DNA of 64,000 nt from Rhynchosporium graminicola. Lineage: Eukaryota > Ascomycota > Leotiomycetes > Helotiales > Ploettnerulaceae. The translations under genes and the position numbers were made by a program. Below, one piece after another: positions 10,983-23,776 of the stretch. The DNA lies in assembly GCA_900074885.1 (NCBI GenBank), contig FJUW01000051.1:541499-605498 (forward strand). Direction: 5' to 3'. A model generated the notes under the pieces. That model saw only the letters and a list, made by a program, of their open reading frames with translations. It was not told the DNA's origin and made no database searches. Each line of letters opens with the position of its first letter. The first letter of the stretch is position 1.

Positions 10983-11084
10983 TTACTCCCTTTCTCCCGC
11001 TTATTTCCTAGCGGAAACTAATAACAAATAGTTATAGAATCCTCCTATAGTTAATAATCGCGTTCTATTATTAAACGTTAAGCG

Positions 11085-11310
11085 TTCTATTATTATCGTT
11101 CGCTTCCTTTATTATAAACTTACTATATTAAGCTAGCGCTTCGCTCGTATTATCGCTCGATCCGGCTAAGATATTATAAAATTATTATTATACTTCCTCT
11201 TATTATTATTCGCTTCCTTTATTATTATCCTGCTATATTAAGCTAGCGCTCCGCTTCTATTATCGCTCGATCCGGCTAGGATATTATAAAAGAAGAGCTT
11301 TCTACTCCTT
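11085..11310 (+). repeat. Two 110-bp tandem repeats with TATA-like blocks, D1 3' region
   Basis: The unit starting cgcttcctttatta occurs at 11101 and 11211 (period 110). Each contains agctagcgct, tatcgctcgatc and ends gatattataaaa. The duplication is also present in D2 (about 55067-55290, opposite strand) and D3 (56684-56880), so it belongs to the family. The TATA-like blocks point opposite to pol and are followed by CT-rich sequence. Confidence 0.8.
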
Positions 11311-12399
11311 TAGATTTCTCTTCTTTCTTCTATATAATAATAATAAATATAATAAGATAAGTCCCTCTCTTTCTTCTATTAAAAGAAAAAATATATATTA
11401 AATATCCTACTATTATACTATCGGGGTCCGCGCTAAAATAGCGGAGTTAGATATCTCTTATTATTTACTATATTACTTATACTCTCTAAAGCTCTAATTA
11501 TATTAACTAAGCTATAAGTATTATACTCTACTTATTCTTAGATAGAATCCTAATAAACTTAGTCGAATCGCTCTCGATCTTATATCCGCTATAAGGATAA
11601 GAAAAAGAATTATAAGAACTTATAAGTTTTCCCCGGATTCCGTGCGAAAATAATTAGCTTATATAATAGTCTTTAAATCTCTTATATCGCTTACTTTATT
11701 TAGACTTATTCCGCTAATACTAATAAGTAAGTATTATACTCTACTTATTTTTTATTATCTTATATTCTATTTAGAAATAAAGCTTATATTAATCTTATTA
11801 AGATCTTAAAAGCTTAGAAAGCCTTTAAGCTCTTTTATTCCTTTAGTCTTCTCTTTATATAAGTTTATTTAGTTCTTACTTATTTCTTATTAGTAACTTA
11901 TATTTTTTAGTTCTTTAGCTTCTGAGATTATTACTTCTATTATTATTATTATTACTTAATAAGATTAAAAATAAGTAATTATTAGATTCTGCTTATTTTC
12001 TATTAGCTTACTCTCTTTTAATACTAAAGGAGTACCTCTAGCTCTTATTTTAGGACTCTACTAAGCCTCTTAAGGACTCTATAGGAAATATAATAGAATA
12101 CGTATCTTTTCTATAGTATTATCTTCTTAAGAATTTAAAAATCTAAAATTAAATTTTAAAATTAATCTTCTTTTTCTTTTTCTTTTTCGTCTTATAAAAA
12201 TATAACTCTTTTTATCTGAAAATACCCGGATCCTAATTAAATTATATTAGAAACTCTCCTTTCTCTTTTTATCCTTATAAATAACTCTTTCTCTAATATT
12301 TCCCTTAGAATCCGCTTATTCTTACTTAGAGTTTCGATTTCCTTTTTTTTATTTTCTTTTCCTACTTAGATAAAAGTCTATTATATATATTAGTATTCT

Positions 12400-15300
12400 T
12401 ATACTTTAGCTTATATTTATCTAAAGCTATAGAGTCTATTAAGTTTTCTAAAAATTCTTATATTAGTTTATAATAACTTAATTATTTTATAAGTATTTCT
12501 TTAAACTTTCTCTTTTCTCTTTTCTTATCTTTTATATAAAAGATCTATTTTATTAAAAACTCTTTATATATATTAAATAAGAGTAGATCTAGTTATTTAT
12601 TATTAGTCTCTTACTCTATTAAGGAGTTATTACTAGTAAGTCGTAATAAATTCGTATAGAATACTAAGTGAATATTCCTAAGGATCCTAGATAATCGTAT
12701 AGATAATAATAAAAGTACTTCTTCTATTATATATTTAGTATATTTAGTATCTAAGCTCCTCTTTAGATAATCTGTTTAGTAGTTATATAAGTCTAGTTAT
12801 ATCTTATCGATCTCTAGTAGATTAGTACTAGAGTTCTAGTTTTATTAGTATTATCTTTCTATTTCTATATAGCTTTAGTTATATTTATCTAATATAACTT
12901 AATAATATTCTTTATCTTTATAATAAAAGCTCTAGCTCTTTCGCTCGATTTAAGTTTAATATTTTCCTTAGTCTTTAGTTCTAATAGTATAGGAAATAGC
13001 GCTTTATAGCTATATATTACGAAGAATAGACTTATCTCGAGTCCTACTTAATATTAGCTATTTAATATAAGCTATACTATAGGAAGCTACTTCTTCTAAT
13101 CTAACTACTCTTAGTTAATAAAATTTTATAAATAAGCTTATACCTCTTAATTTAGTCTCTCTAGGCTCCTATTTATTTATAAGTAGTATATAGAGCTTAA
13201 TTTCTAGTATATGCCTAAAAGTCGATAAAGTATCTTCTAGAATATACTTATTTAATTTATTCCTTTATTACTTATAATAGCTCTTAGTATACTATAATAA
13301 CGTACTTAGTAGTTTATAAACCTCTTTATATACTTCTCTACTTTTATACTAAGTATCGCCTCTAATATAATAGACTTACTTAATCTATTCATAATTGCCT
13401 AAAGGTATTAGTTCCTTTAAGAGTTTAGTAAATTAGTTATAAAGTCTATTAAGATCTCTTAGAAGAATTAGTTAGATACTAATAGTAGTCGAAGGAGTTC
13501 GTATTTATATTCCCTTTATATCTTATTTCTTCTATAATAATCGTAGTTCCTTAAGAATTATCCGATATACTTCGATTATAAAAGCTAGTAGAATTACTTT
13601 CTTAATATAAAAGCAGTAGAGTCCCTACTAGAATACTCGTATACTAGTGCGTTATAAATAGACTAGATTAACTTCGTTCTTAATATATTATCCTCTATTA
13701 TATTTTCCGCGGAGTCTATAGAATATATAGTTCCTAATACTTATAATTTACTTTAATAATATAGTCTTCCTTTTATATTGATACTATAGTCTTCTACTTA
13801 TACTTTAAGCTTAATTTCGCTAAGTAAAGACTAGGCTCTACTCTGAATAATATAGAGTATAGTATTATATATTATATTATTTTCGATTATCTTTTCTTAG
13901 TATTTATTTAGTTATTTATCTTAGAAAAGTCCTTTAGAGTCTAACTAATTAATAAGAGGGATCATATCAGATTATATTACTAGAGTATCTAGTACTATAG
14001 TAACTAGAGCTATTATTATATTAAATTATATCGCTAGGAAGTTTAATACTATAGTAATAACTACTACTTCTACTAACTTCCTATCGAGTACTAGCTAGTC
14101 TTTTACGAAATCCGGTTCGAGAAATCTGTGGAATCGAGACCTTTTATTATCCTTACTTAATATATCTTACTCCTTTCGTAATAAGGCGTCCGGAATAATC
14201 GCTTCGCTCCTCAGGCGAAATACTAAGAAGAATTAGAATATAGCTAAAGTCTTATATTAATATATTTATTATTCTAATAATAATCTCTTTATTATAAAAT
14301 ATTCCAAGTTCTTATAATTTATCTAAATTATAAAAGATTATATTAACTTTAATTTAAGAGCTTAGAACTTTAACCTAAATACTATTATAAGTATTTCTTT
14401 ATTATAGATATTATAATTAATTTCAGCTTTATTTAGCTTTCGTAAGAAAAACCTAATAAAGCGAAAGACTCTATTCTTTTCTTATAAGAGCGCGCTTTCT
14501 AATATAAATCTATTATAATTAGTTTCTAAGAATATAAGCGCTTCTAAGTTCTATTATATTATTATAAGCGCTTTTATAAATTTAGTTTTTAAAGTCTCGA
14601 ACGCTTCTTTCTCTTAGTTTCCCTAGGAGAATAGCGTTCTCTTACTAGTAAATATAATTAAGAGCTTAGCTATCTTTAAGTAGTTCGATATAAACTTTTG
14701 ATAAACTTTAGCGAACTTATTAAATTATCTAACTTCTTTTATTATTATAAGTAATTTCTAGTTTTTAATTACTTCTATTTTTTCTAAGTTAGATCTTATC
14801 TCTTTTCTATTAATATATATAATAAATCCTAAGTATTTAATTATCTTCTTAGCGAACTCGCTCTGCTTAATATCGAGGAATAAGCTTCTATCCTAAAGTT
14901 TCTAAAGCATAATTCGTATCTTTATTATATAATTATCTCTCGATCTATTAGAAAATATAATAATATTTTCTATATACGCGGATATATATTTACTAAGTTC
15001 CTTTCGTAGTAAACTATTAATATATTACTAGAAAGTAGCTAGTACTTCTAATAAACCGAATAGATATATAAGCTATTTAAATAGACTAAAGCGAATACGA
15101 AATACTATTTTATATTTATAGTTTTTAGCTATTCGAATCTTATAGAAAGCTGAAATAATATCTACTTTAATTAATTACTTAGACTTTATAAGAGAATAAA
15201 AAGTCTCTAATATAAGTAATAAGAGGTATTAATCTAGTGTTATAATTGCGTTTAGCGCTTAGTAATTATAATAGAAATATAAGTCTCCCTCGAGTTTCCT

Positions 15301-15420
15301 TATAAAAAGGATAAGTACTAAAGCTTCTAATATACTTTCTCGAATACATCCTTTTTCTAATAAGTCGTTTAGCGATTTCCTGAGTACTAGGAGTTCGTTC
15401 TTCGATATACTATATAGTAG
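12400..15420 (-). pseudogene. Gypsy D1 pol: reverse transcriptase, RNase H, integrase, chromodomain
   Basis: Minus-strand pol parallel to that of D2 (51000-54000). The catalytic box falls near 14967 and no longer reads YIDD. Integrase lies at about 12690-13490 and the chromodomain at about 12400-12590. Stop codons of RIP type are spread throughout. The region upstream of the reverse transcriptase is lost at the junction with Copia F. Confidence 0.8.
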
Positions 15421-15436
15421 CTTCTATAATAGTATT

Positions 15437-15623
15437 TATCGCAAGGTTACGTTGATCTTCAGAGTAAAGCATAGAGGTAGTAATCGTGTGAATGATGTTG
15501 GTTGCATTTTTAGTACTAATTACTATAGAGAGCCGACAGAAGATATTATCTAGGAATATCCGCACGGACTATGCACGTGACTATAGTCACCTGATCTATA
15601 CCAAGACCTATATCCTCGCAACA
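15437..15623 (-). repeat. 3' LTR of Copia F (187 bp)
   Basis: On the minus strand it starts tgttgcgagg and ends ccttgcgata (originally ...CGACA), so the ends are inversely related. It keeps many CA and TG dinucleotides (gatgttggttgcat), so it is less mutated than its surroundings. It includes the palindrome cacgtgactatagtcacctg. Confidence 0.85.
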
Positions 15624-15879
15624 TACCCCTCTATAGAGATACTATAGAGTCGGTAACTTCTATAGGTACGAGTAATCTAATTTCTTCTGTAATTAGTTAA
15701 TTATACTATCGTATACGTACGTATAGTAATACCCCTAGAGACTAGCACTATGCCTCGATATCACGTGAACTAGATAAACTAAAGGTTGTGTAATTCCTTT
15801 AAGATAAGTCAGCCTTCTAATTGATATCTATACCCCTTATTCTAGGTATAAAATAGTTATATTCAGTATTACTATAAAA

Positions 15880-17883
15880 GCCTTAAGGTCTTATAGGCTA
15901 AGTAGTTTAGTAAAACCGTCTACCGCGTTCTCTTTTGAGGGTATATACTAAGGGTCTAAATAACCTCTGGCGACCTCCTAGTGAATATAGTAGAATTTAA
16001 TATCGATATACTTAGTATACTAGTATAATTCAGGGTTCTCTAATAGAGATAAGGCTCCCTGATTATCGCACTGCATCTCCATACTCCTAGAGTCTGGCTT
16101 ATTATAGCCTAGCTCCTTTAGTACTTAGCGTATCTATGAAGCTTCTCTAGTAAAAGCGCATATAGCTATATACTCTGCTTCCGTAGAGGCAAGAGCTATA
16201 GTAGTCTGTCGCTTTGAAATAGCTGAGAAAATACCTCCTACAAGGAAGAAACAGACTCCGGTATATAACACTCTATCAATTCGATTACCGGCCTAATTAG
16301 AGTCACAGAAACCTCTCAATTTCATCTTCTCTCTATTAGTAACGTCTCCTCCGTAAGTCATAGCGTAATACTTCATACCTTATAGGTACGCAAGTACTCT
16401 CTTAGCGCTCGCAAGGTATTAAGGTAATGGATTTATTAGAAATTATAATAGTATAGAGCAGTAGTATAGTATATCCTAGCGAGTATAAGCTAGGTACTAT
16501 AAACTACCGCAAAGCTATTAATATAGCTTGATTATCTTATAGAGTAGCGTCTCCCTTGAATTTAATTATAAATACTTCAGAACTACTAGTAAAAGGCGTA
16601 TCAGCGCTCTTATAGTTAGTTATTCTAAATCGATCTAATATCTTGTCGATATACGCATCTTAGTAAAGAGAAATCGTCTTCTTCTCTCTATTACGTATAA
16701 TTCTGACTCTAAGGAAGTACTTAGCTAGTCCAGCTAGAAGGATATTAAACATAATAAGAAGCTTCACTTTAAGCTCTTTAAGTGCTGATCTAGCCTTTAA
16801 GATAACTAGAAAATCGTCGACGTAAATAACGATAATAATCTTAGTCTCTCTATTAATATATACGTAATTATTAGTCTCTAAAGGTATAAAATAGATAATA
16901 CCGAACTCCTTGCGTAAGGTCTCTTACTAGAGACGTGGTAACTACTTTAGACCGTATAGAGCCTTTAGCAGAAGTATATATTCGTTATCTATAAGTCTAT
17001 ACCTAAATTATCTGAAGAATAGTAGTAATTTAATATATATTTAGGTATCGGCTTTACTATATAAGAATACCGTGACTATATCAAACTATTCGACTTCCAA
17101 GTCGTACTTAGCTGCAATTAATAAGGCCATCTTCTAAGTAGAAGATTTATAGACTCTAGCGTACATTTAATCGTAATTATAACTAAATCGCTAAGTATAA
17201 CCTTAAACTATAAATCTGACCTTATACTTATCGATCTTTCCGTCTATATCTCTCTTTATCTTAAAAACTAGTCGTGAACCTAGTACTCTGCACCCCTTTA
17301 GTACGTCTATATAGCTTATAGTCTTCTAAGTCTTCTTGTTTTCAAGAGATTAGTACTCCTTGATCATAGCCTTCTTCTATTCTGGCTAATTAGCTCTCTT
17401 TATAGCCTGATCTAAGGTAGTCGGATCATCTAAGAATAGAGACTCCTCTTAAGCTATATAGAAGGCAAGTCGATACTGACTAGTACTCTCTATCTCTTCT
17501 TCTAATAGAGAGATAGTATAGGAGTAGCTGTTATTTAGTTCTAGGGTTACCTTAGGCGTCGAAATTAGAGTTGGACTTGCGTTCCGGCCTAATCTTATAG
17601 CCCTAGGAATATATATAAGTATATAGTTCTTAGATCCAGGAAGTCTTCTACGCTTCTTTTATATAATAACTTACTTCGGAATATCTACTTCTAGTGCTAG
17701 AACTTCGTCTGTAACTATAGACTCGGTATCTTCCGTACTGTCGATTTCGCCTTCGGAATCCTCGTCTTAGCTCGTGATACTTATACTAGTGACTTCGACG
17801 TCTTGATTATAACTTAAAGTATTAGTAGTATTACCTCTAGTTTAAGGTACTATTATAGCGTCTTCTTCGTGAGGTTCTATAAC
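15880..17883 (-). pseudogene. Copia F reverse transcriptase and RNase H
   Basis: Minus-strand frame reads DIDGKIDKYKVRFIV, then FDIVTVFLYSKADT, ALYGLKQLPRL and the intact polymerase box YVDDFLV at about 16808-16828. RNase H follows with STEAEYIAI and CDNQGALSLL. The N-terminal linker before the reverse transcriptase is Ser/Glu-rich. Fewer stops interrupt this frame than in the Gypsy copies. The 3' end of the frame is near 15880. Confidence 0.88.
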
Positions 17884-18085
17884 TGTGACAGCGCATGGTA
17901 TACGTGGCAGATACGGGCCAGTATCGGTGCCTTAGGCATACCCTCCTTATATATATAGAAGGTGAAGACTACTTAAGAGCTCTAAATCTTTCTGTTTCAT
18001 TCGTACTAGACTATATAAGATCGCTCTTAGCCTCCCTACTTGTTTATTCTTACTTATATACCGCCTTAAGTCTTATGTCGTTATA
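17884..18085 (+). repeat. 5' LTR of the small A-type element (202 bp)
   Basis: Starts tgtgacagcgcatggt and ends gtcgttata. It keeps CA/TG dinucleotides in its first 60 bp. The 64-codon open frame inside is a chance frame of the LTR. Confidence 0.88.
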
Positions 18086-18465
18086 TTAAACAGAAAGATT
18101 AAGACCGCCGGGGACGGAATTAAATAATATCTAACCAAGAAAACTCGATTCGCACGTACGACTACTAGGGAGCTCTTCGCTGAGTTATCTCTACTTACTT
18201 TAGATTTTTATACTTCGGAATCATACGGAAACAGTTAGTACTATTAATTACGAATTCGACAGTTAGGTTTTCAAAAGAGTCGAGATTCTAGAGATCTCTC
18301 GGACAGCTGGGAATTTGAACGTAATTCAGCCTCAGAAGCACTAGTATTACTACGAAGTCACTCTCGGATACTTCGAAACTCGTTCCTTCGTGCGTACGAA
18401 GTAAAACAGCAGACGAATTTTAGGTGGAAACTTCCCTATAGGCCCTAATATTTATTATCTCCTCA

Positions 18466-18957
18466 CCCGACTTTAACCTTCCGAAAGTAGCTCTAATAGC
18501 GAAAAACCTTGCTTTTAAGCTAGGACGAAGTAGCTTATTACCCTAGCGGAAATTATCGGAATTCGACTCGTAATCCTTATACCCCGGTATAATTTATCCC
18601 CTTCGGCAGAATCGACCTCCTTCTACTAGAAAAGAACCTTATCCCCTTACCCGACTTCAACCTTCCGAAAGTAGCTCTAATAGCGAAAAACCTTACTTTT
18701 AGGCTAGGACGAAGTAGCTTATTACTTTAGCGGAAATTGCCGGAATCCGACTCGTAACCCCTGTACCCCGGTATAATTTATCCCCCTCGGCAGAATCGAC
18801 CTCCTTCTACTAGAAAAGAACCTTTATCCCCTCACCTGACTTTAACCTTCCGAAAGTAGCTTATTACCCTAGCGGAAATTATCGGAATTCGACTCGTAAC
18901 CCCTATACCCCGGTATAATTTATCTCCCTCGGTAGAATCGACCTCCCTCTACTAGAA
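18466..18957 (+). repeat. Three imperfect tandem repeats, period 184-185 bp
   Basis: Units start at 18466, 18650 and 18835 (cccgactt / cccgactt / cctgactt). Each contains ccttccgaaagtagct, ggaattcgactcgtaa-like and ccccggtataattta blocks. The third unit lacks about 42 bp between two copies of agtagct, which looks like a deletion between short direct repeats. Confidence 0.9.
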
Positions 18958-19269
18958 CCTTTAATTTAATACTTTCTATATCTACTTAATAAAGATATCT
19001 GACTCTCCTTAATCTTTTAGCTTCTTTAGAATTCGATTTGGACCTTCGTTTCTTTCGTAACCTTCAAGTGTTTTAATTACTCGCTTAGCCTCGCTTATTT
19101 AGTAAAACTCGGCATTATAATTACCGGAGATTGCGTTTCCCTCTATAGAAGAGATAATCTTAGTACTGAATTAGTATCTACGGTTTCGGTTTAATAGAAA
19201 TTTAGAAGGTTATCTTAATATTTAACTGCGTTTTATACTTACTTTATTTCCTTTATTCGATTCTTCAAG

Positions 19270-19304
19270 GCTCGAGGGCGAGCTTTTGTCTTAGAAGGGG
19301 GTAA
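19270..19304 (+). promoter_or_regulatory. Hairpin and polypurine tract of the small A-type element
   Basis: gctcgagggcgagc (19270-19283) is followed by cttttgtcttagaagggggtaa up to the LTR in two short steps. The hairpin is identical in sequence to that before the polypurine tract of Gypsy B. Confidence 0.7.
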
Positions 19305-19582
19305 TATGACGGCGCATGGTATACGTGGCAGATACGGGCCAGTATCGGTGCCTTAGGCATACGTGGCAGATACGGGCTAGTATCGGTGCCTTAGGCATAC
19401 GTGGCAGATACGGGCCAGTATCGGTGCCTTAGGCATACCCTCCTTGTATATATAGAAGGTGCAGACTCCTTAAGAGCTCTGCATCTTTCTGTTTCCTTCG
19501 TACCAGACCATATAAGATCGCTCTTGGCCTCCCTACTTGTTTATTCTTGCTTGTATACCGCCTTGAGTCTTGTGTCGTTACA
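19305..19582 (+). repeat. 3' LTR of the small A-type element (278 bp) with a 38-bp triplication
   Basis: It differs from the 202-bp 5' LTR by exactly two additional 38-bp units: copies at 19321-19358, 19359-19396 and 19397-19434, each beginning atacgtggcagatacggg. It ends gtcgttaca. The open frame at 19401 is a chance frame. Confidence 0.92.
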
Positions 19583-22500
19583 GATACCTTATACGTGATT
19601 ATTCTTAGAAGAAGAAATAAAGAGAGAAACCTTAGAAAAAACCTAAGAGAGAATTAGGATTAGTAGAAAGAAAGCTAAATTACTAAGAGGCTTTTAGTAT
19701 AGAATAGAGTTCGCAGGACTTTATAGCTTATAAATCTAGCGAAGAATTCGAAAAGAACTTAGTTAAACTTCTAGATAAAGACTTAGAAAGCTAGAGTATT
19801 ATAGATAAAAGAAACTATCTATATAATAATCTCTTATATAATAATGAAAACTAGACTCTTCGAAATCACGATAATAGAAGAAGAATATAAGCTTATAATA
19901 GAACTAAGTTCGATTTTATAAAGTATTATCGAACCTATAATATATCTAACTTAAGTATAGATTATATTATTACTTATTATAATACTACTATTATTATATT
20001 TTAAGTTAATACTAGGAATATTAAGAAGCGACTAGATTATTATATAGCTAATCTTAAAGGAGAACTTGAACTAAAGGATTTCGAATAATTAGATTAGTTT
20101 CTTCGAATTAAAGATACTTAAGCTATTATTAAGGAAATAGAAGAGGAACGCTATTAGTAAAGAAGATAGCACTTATTAGAACTAGCTACTTATTAGAGAA
20201 TAATACTAGATCTTATTTAGAGATAGGCTAATCTCTACTATTATATACTTTATATTTTAATTACTTATAAACCTAGCCTTAGGACTTAGTTAAATAAAAT
20301 AATAAAAAGAATTATTAAAGGAGTATATAATTACTCCCTAATAGAACTATTATACTTAGAGCTTATTACTACTAAAGAGTTCGATTAGTTAATTTTACTA
20401 GTTATAATAGATAATATTAAGATAAAAGTACTTATTGATTTAGGAGCTATAGGACGCTTTATAAACTTAGCTTTTATTAAGAAATAGAATATTTCTATTA
20501 CTATTAACTCGAAACTATATCGCCTTATCTTATTAGATAGAAAGAGCACTAGATTAGATAGATAAGTCTATAGAAGGATAAGAGGAATAAAGATAATTAT
20601 TAATAGATATAAAGAAATACTTTATTTTAATATAATATTTATAAGATAATATAATATTATATTAAGAATATTATAGCTATATAATTATAATCTTAGTATA
20701 AACTAAATAACCAAGAAAGTTATATTTAGTAATTATAAATATAAATATAATTAACTAGCTAATAAAAGAGAAGCTAATACTACTTTCTTAATAATAATAC
20801 TAATAGACTTTAGCTAGTTAAGTCGAGTTCTTAGTTAAATAGAACTTAGGAACTATTCTAATTAGATAGATAATATTTAGAAGTAACTACTCGAACTATA
20901 TAGGAAGTTCTTGAAATTATTCGAGGATCCGTAAGATATAAGAGCTTTACTTAAGTATAAACTTTAAGATTATAAGATAAACTTTAAGAATAGATTTATA
21001 CTTATTATAAAGAAACTTTACTATTATAATTATAATATTATAAGAACACTTAAAAAGTATTAGAAGTTAGATATAAAGAAAAGATAGATTCGGAAATCTA
21101 AGTTATTATATACTATTAATATACTAATAGTTAAGAAAGCAGGAGATCCTAAAGAGAGACTTTATAAAGATTATTAGATAATTAATAGTAGGACTATAAA
21201 ATATATATATCTTTTACTAAATACTTAGTATCTACGAGATAAGTTAGCTAGAGTAAAGATATATATTAAGTTAGACTAATATAATATATTTAATTTGATT
21301 CGAATTAAGAAGAGATACGAGTAGAAGACTACTTTTATATTACTTTTAGAGCTATAGGAATATATAATAATATTATTTAGCTTAACTAATACCCTAGTTA
21401 TATATTAAAAGTAGAATAATAATATTCTTAAGGACTTTATTACGAAATTCGCTATATACTACTTTGATAATATCTTAGTATACTTAGAGACTATCGAGGT
21501 ATACTAAGGCTATATTACTTAAGTTATAGAAGTATTATATAAAGTAGATTCTAGACTAAAGATATCGAAATATAGATTCTTAGTTAAGTAAGTTACTTTT
21601 CTAAAGTATATTATTTACTTAAGAAAGATAAGTATTAACTTAGAGAAAATTAAAGCTATAAAGGAATAGGAATTACTAAAGAATATTAAGGATATATAAT
21701 TATAATTAGGTTTCGCTAACTTCTATTAATAGTTTATTAGAAACTATTCTAAAATTTCTAAACTACTTACGAGCTTAATAAGGAAAAGCGTTCCTTTTAT
21801 CTAAACTAGCTAATATAAGGAAGCTTTTTAGAGAATTAAGAAAGAATTTATAAAAGAACTAATCTTATATAGTTTCGACGAAAAGAAGGAAAGTATAATA
21901 GAAATAAATACTTTTAATACTTATATTAGCGTAATATATCTATAGCTATAGCGAGATAATAAAAGATAACTATACTTAGTTACTTACTTTTCAGAGAAGA
22001 TATCTCTAGCTAAATAGAATTATAATATCTATAAGAAAGAACTTATAGCGATTATTAAAGTACTTAAATACTAGAAAATATACTTATAAGGAGCTAAGTT
22101 CCTAGTTATTATCTATACTAACTATATAAATCTCTAAACCTTTATAACTACTAAGGTCTTAGATAATTATTAATTAGCTTAATAATTAGAGGAACTCGCC
22201 TCTTTTAACTTAGTTATTAAGTATATATAAGAAAAAGATAATATATAAGCAGATACTCTAAGTAGATTACTAGATTATAAGAATAATAAGGTTTATAATA
22301 AGACTACCTTATTTAAATAGCTAGATAATAGAGATATAGCTATTAATATCTAAGAAGCTACTATAAGTAAGTAAGAAATTAAGGGACCTTAGTATAATAC
22401 CTTAAAGGAGGCCTAGAAGAAGAATAGAATATCCTTAGATAAGGCTAAGGAACTTATTATAAGGAATATAATTAAGAATAGTATTATGCGAGTTAATAGG

Positions 22501-23776
22501 AAAATTTAGCTTCTGCTAAGCTTAGTAGAAGTATATATTAAAGAATAATATAAGCTTCTCGCGTATAGATACTAAGGAATACGAAGAATATATCTAAGGA
22601 TTTTAAGAAACTACTAGTTAGAAGGACTTTATTATATAATTAAAGAAGTACTAGCTAACTATAATACTTATATTAGGAATAAGTCTTTCTAATATATATC
22701 TTATAAGTAGATAATTATAATACTAATACTATTAATATCTTGGAAATTAATATCATAAGACTTTATAAAGCTATTACTACTATCGAAGGACCTAGTTATA
22801 AGAGTTAGCTATAATATAATACTTATTATTATAGAAAGACTTACTAAGTATATAATCTTAGTACTAGTCTTATCTACTCTTATAGCTAAATACTTAGTAT
22901 AAGTATACTTTAAGGAGATAGTCTCTAAGTACGAAGTACCTGAAGAAATCGTATCGGATTAAGATAAGCTATTTATATTAAAGTTCTAGAATATTTTAAT
23001 AAGGTTCTTAAGAACTAAATAAAGACTATTAATAGCTTTCTATCCTTAGATAAATAAAGGAAATAAAAGAATAAACTAAATAATTAAAGTATACTTATAC
23101 TATTATATTAATTATAAATAAAATAATTAAGTAGAATTACTATTACTAGTAGAGTTTATATATAATAGCTTAACTATAGAAATAATAAAAGTTATATTAT
23201 TCTTCGCGAATTATAAGTATAAACCTATCGCTTATAGAGAGCTTAATATTACTATTAAGGATAATAATATAGCTTATATCTAGATCCGGAATATCTAAGA
23301 CTTCTATAAGGAACTTATAAAGGAACTCTAGTTTATAATAGAGAAGAATATATATTATTATAATAAGAATTATAATTAGAAGCTAATAATATAAGAAAGG
23401 GATAAGGTTTACTTTCTATAGAAAAATATTAATATATAGAGACTAAGTAATAAGTTAGACTATAAGAAACTTAGACTCTTTAAAATTAAATATATTAAAG
23501 GACTTTTAAATTATAAACTTTAGCTACTAGTAATAATAAAGAAGATATTCTTAATATTCTATATATCCTTATTAGAAAAAGTATTATTAAGAGTATTATT
23601 AGCCCTGAAGATATATACTAAACTAGTTAACTTACTTATAGAATACGATATAAAGAAGCTACTAGACTATTAGTATAAACGAGATATTATTAGATACTTA
23701 GTAAAATAGAAGAATTACTTATATTCGGAAAATATATAAGAACTTAAGTTAAGCTTTTACTACTTAGTATTATTAG
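19583..23776 (+). pseudogene. Gypsy C1 gag end and pol
   Basis: Protease region: VLIDLGAIGRFINL near 20430-20470, where D-S/T-G reads Asp-Leu-Gly. Reverse transcriptase: PKERLYKDYQIINSRT, VKIYIKLDQYN, and the catalytic box YFDNILVY at about 21459-21480 (second Asp to Asn). RNase H ends near ADTLSRL (about 22260). Integrase: IVSDQDKLF at about 22949-22975; the catalytic Glu region reads NKGNKRINQ, so Glu has become Lys. Chromodomain near 23641-23750 (YDIKKLLDYQYKR...YLVKQKNYLYSEN). Most Gln/Trp codons are TAG/TAA. Confidence 0.88.

Larger units (their letters stand above)
10799..15436 (-). mobile_element. Gypsy D1, 5'-truncated copy
   Basis: Minus-strand Gypsy element whose 3' LTR (10799-10982, 184 bp) is the same length as those of D2 and D3. 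Polypurine tract (minus strand gagaaagggagtaa), a 3' region with tandem repeats, chromodomain, integrase, RNase H and reverse transcriptase follow leftwards to rightwards in reverse order. It stops at 15436 inside the region upstream of the reverse transcriptase, where Copia F begins; protease, gag and 5' LTR are missing. Confidence 0.9.
15437..17883 (-). mobile_element. Copia F, 3' part (different family from H/G)
   Basis: Minus-strand Ty1/Copia fragment: 3' LTR at 15437-15623, polypurine tract (minus strand agaggggta, 15624-15632), then RNase H and reverse transcriptase towards the right. It ends at 17883 against the LTR of a small A-type element; integrase, gag and 5' LTR are missing. It lies at a gtatt site in D1. 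Confidence 0.88.
17884..19582 (+). mobile_element. Small non-autonomous LTR element of the A type
   Basis: Two LTRs of family A (202 bp at 17884-18085; 278 bp at 19305-19582) enclose 1.2 kb without recognisable gag or pol. The internal part has a 184-bp tandem repeat, the gctcgagggcgagc hairpin and a polypurine tract (agaagggggtaa). It is probably mobilised by proteins of an autonomous relative. The flanks do not match: ataac and Copia F on the left, gatac and Gypsy C1 gag on the right, so the present copy is likely a recombinant. Confidence 0.8.

Noticed and set aside
17895..18089. 64-codon open frame, similar to the one at 19401-19598 and 39338-39565
   Set aside because: All lie inside LTRs of family A; similarity reflects the repeated LTR, and there is no sign of coding constraint.
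18466..18957. CRISPR-like array
   Set aside because: Repeats are about 184 bp, adjacent without spacers, inside a fungal LTR element.
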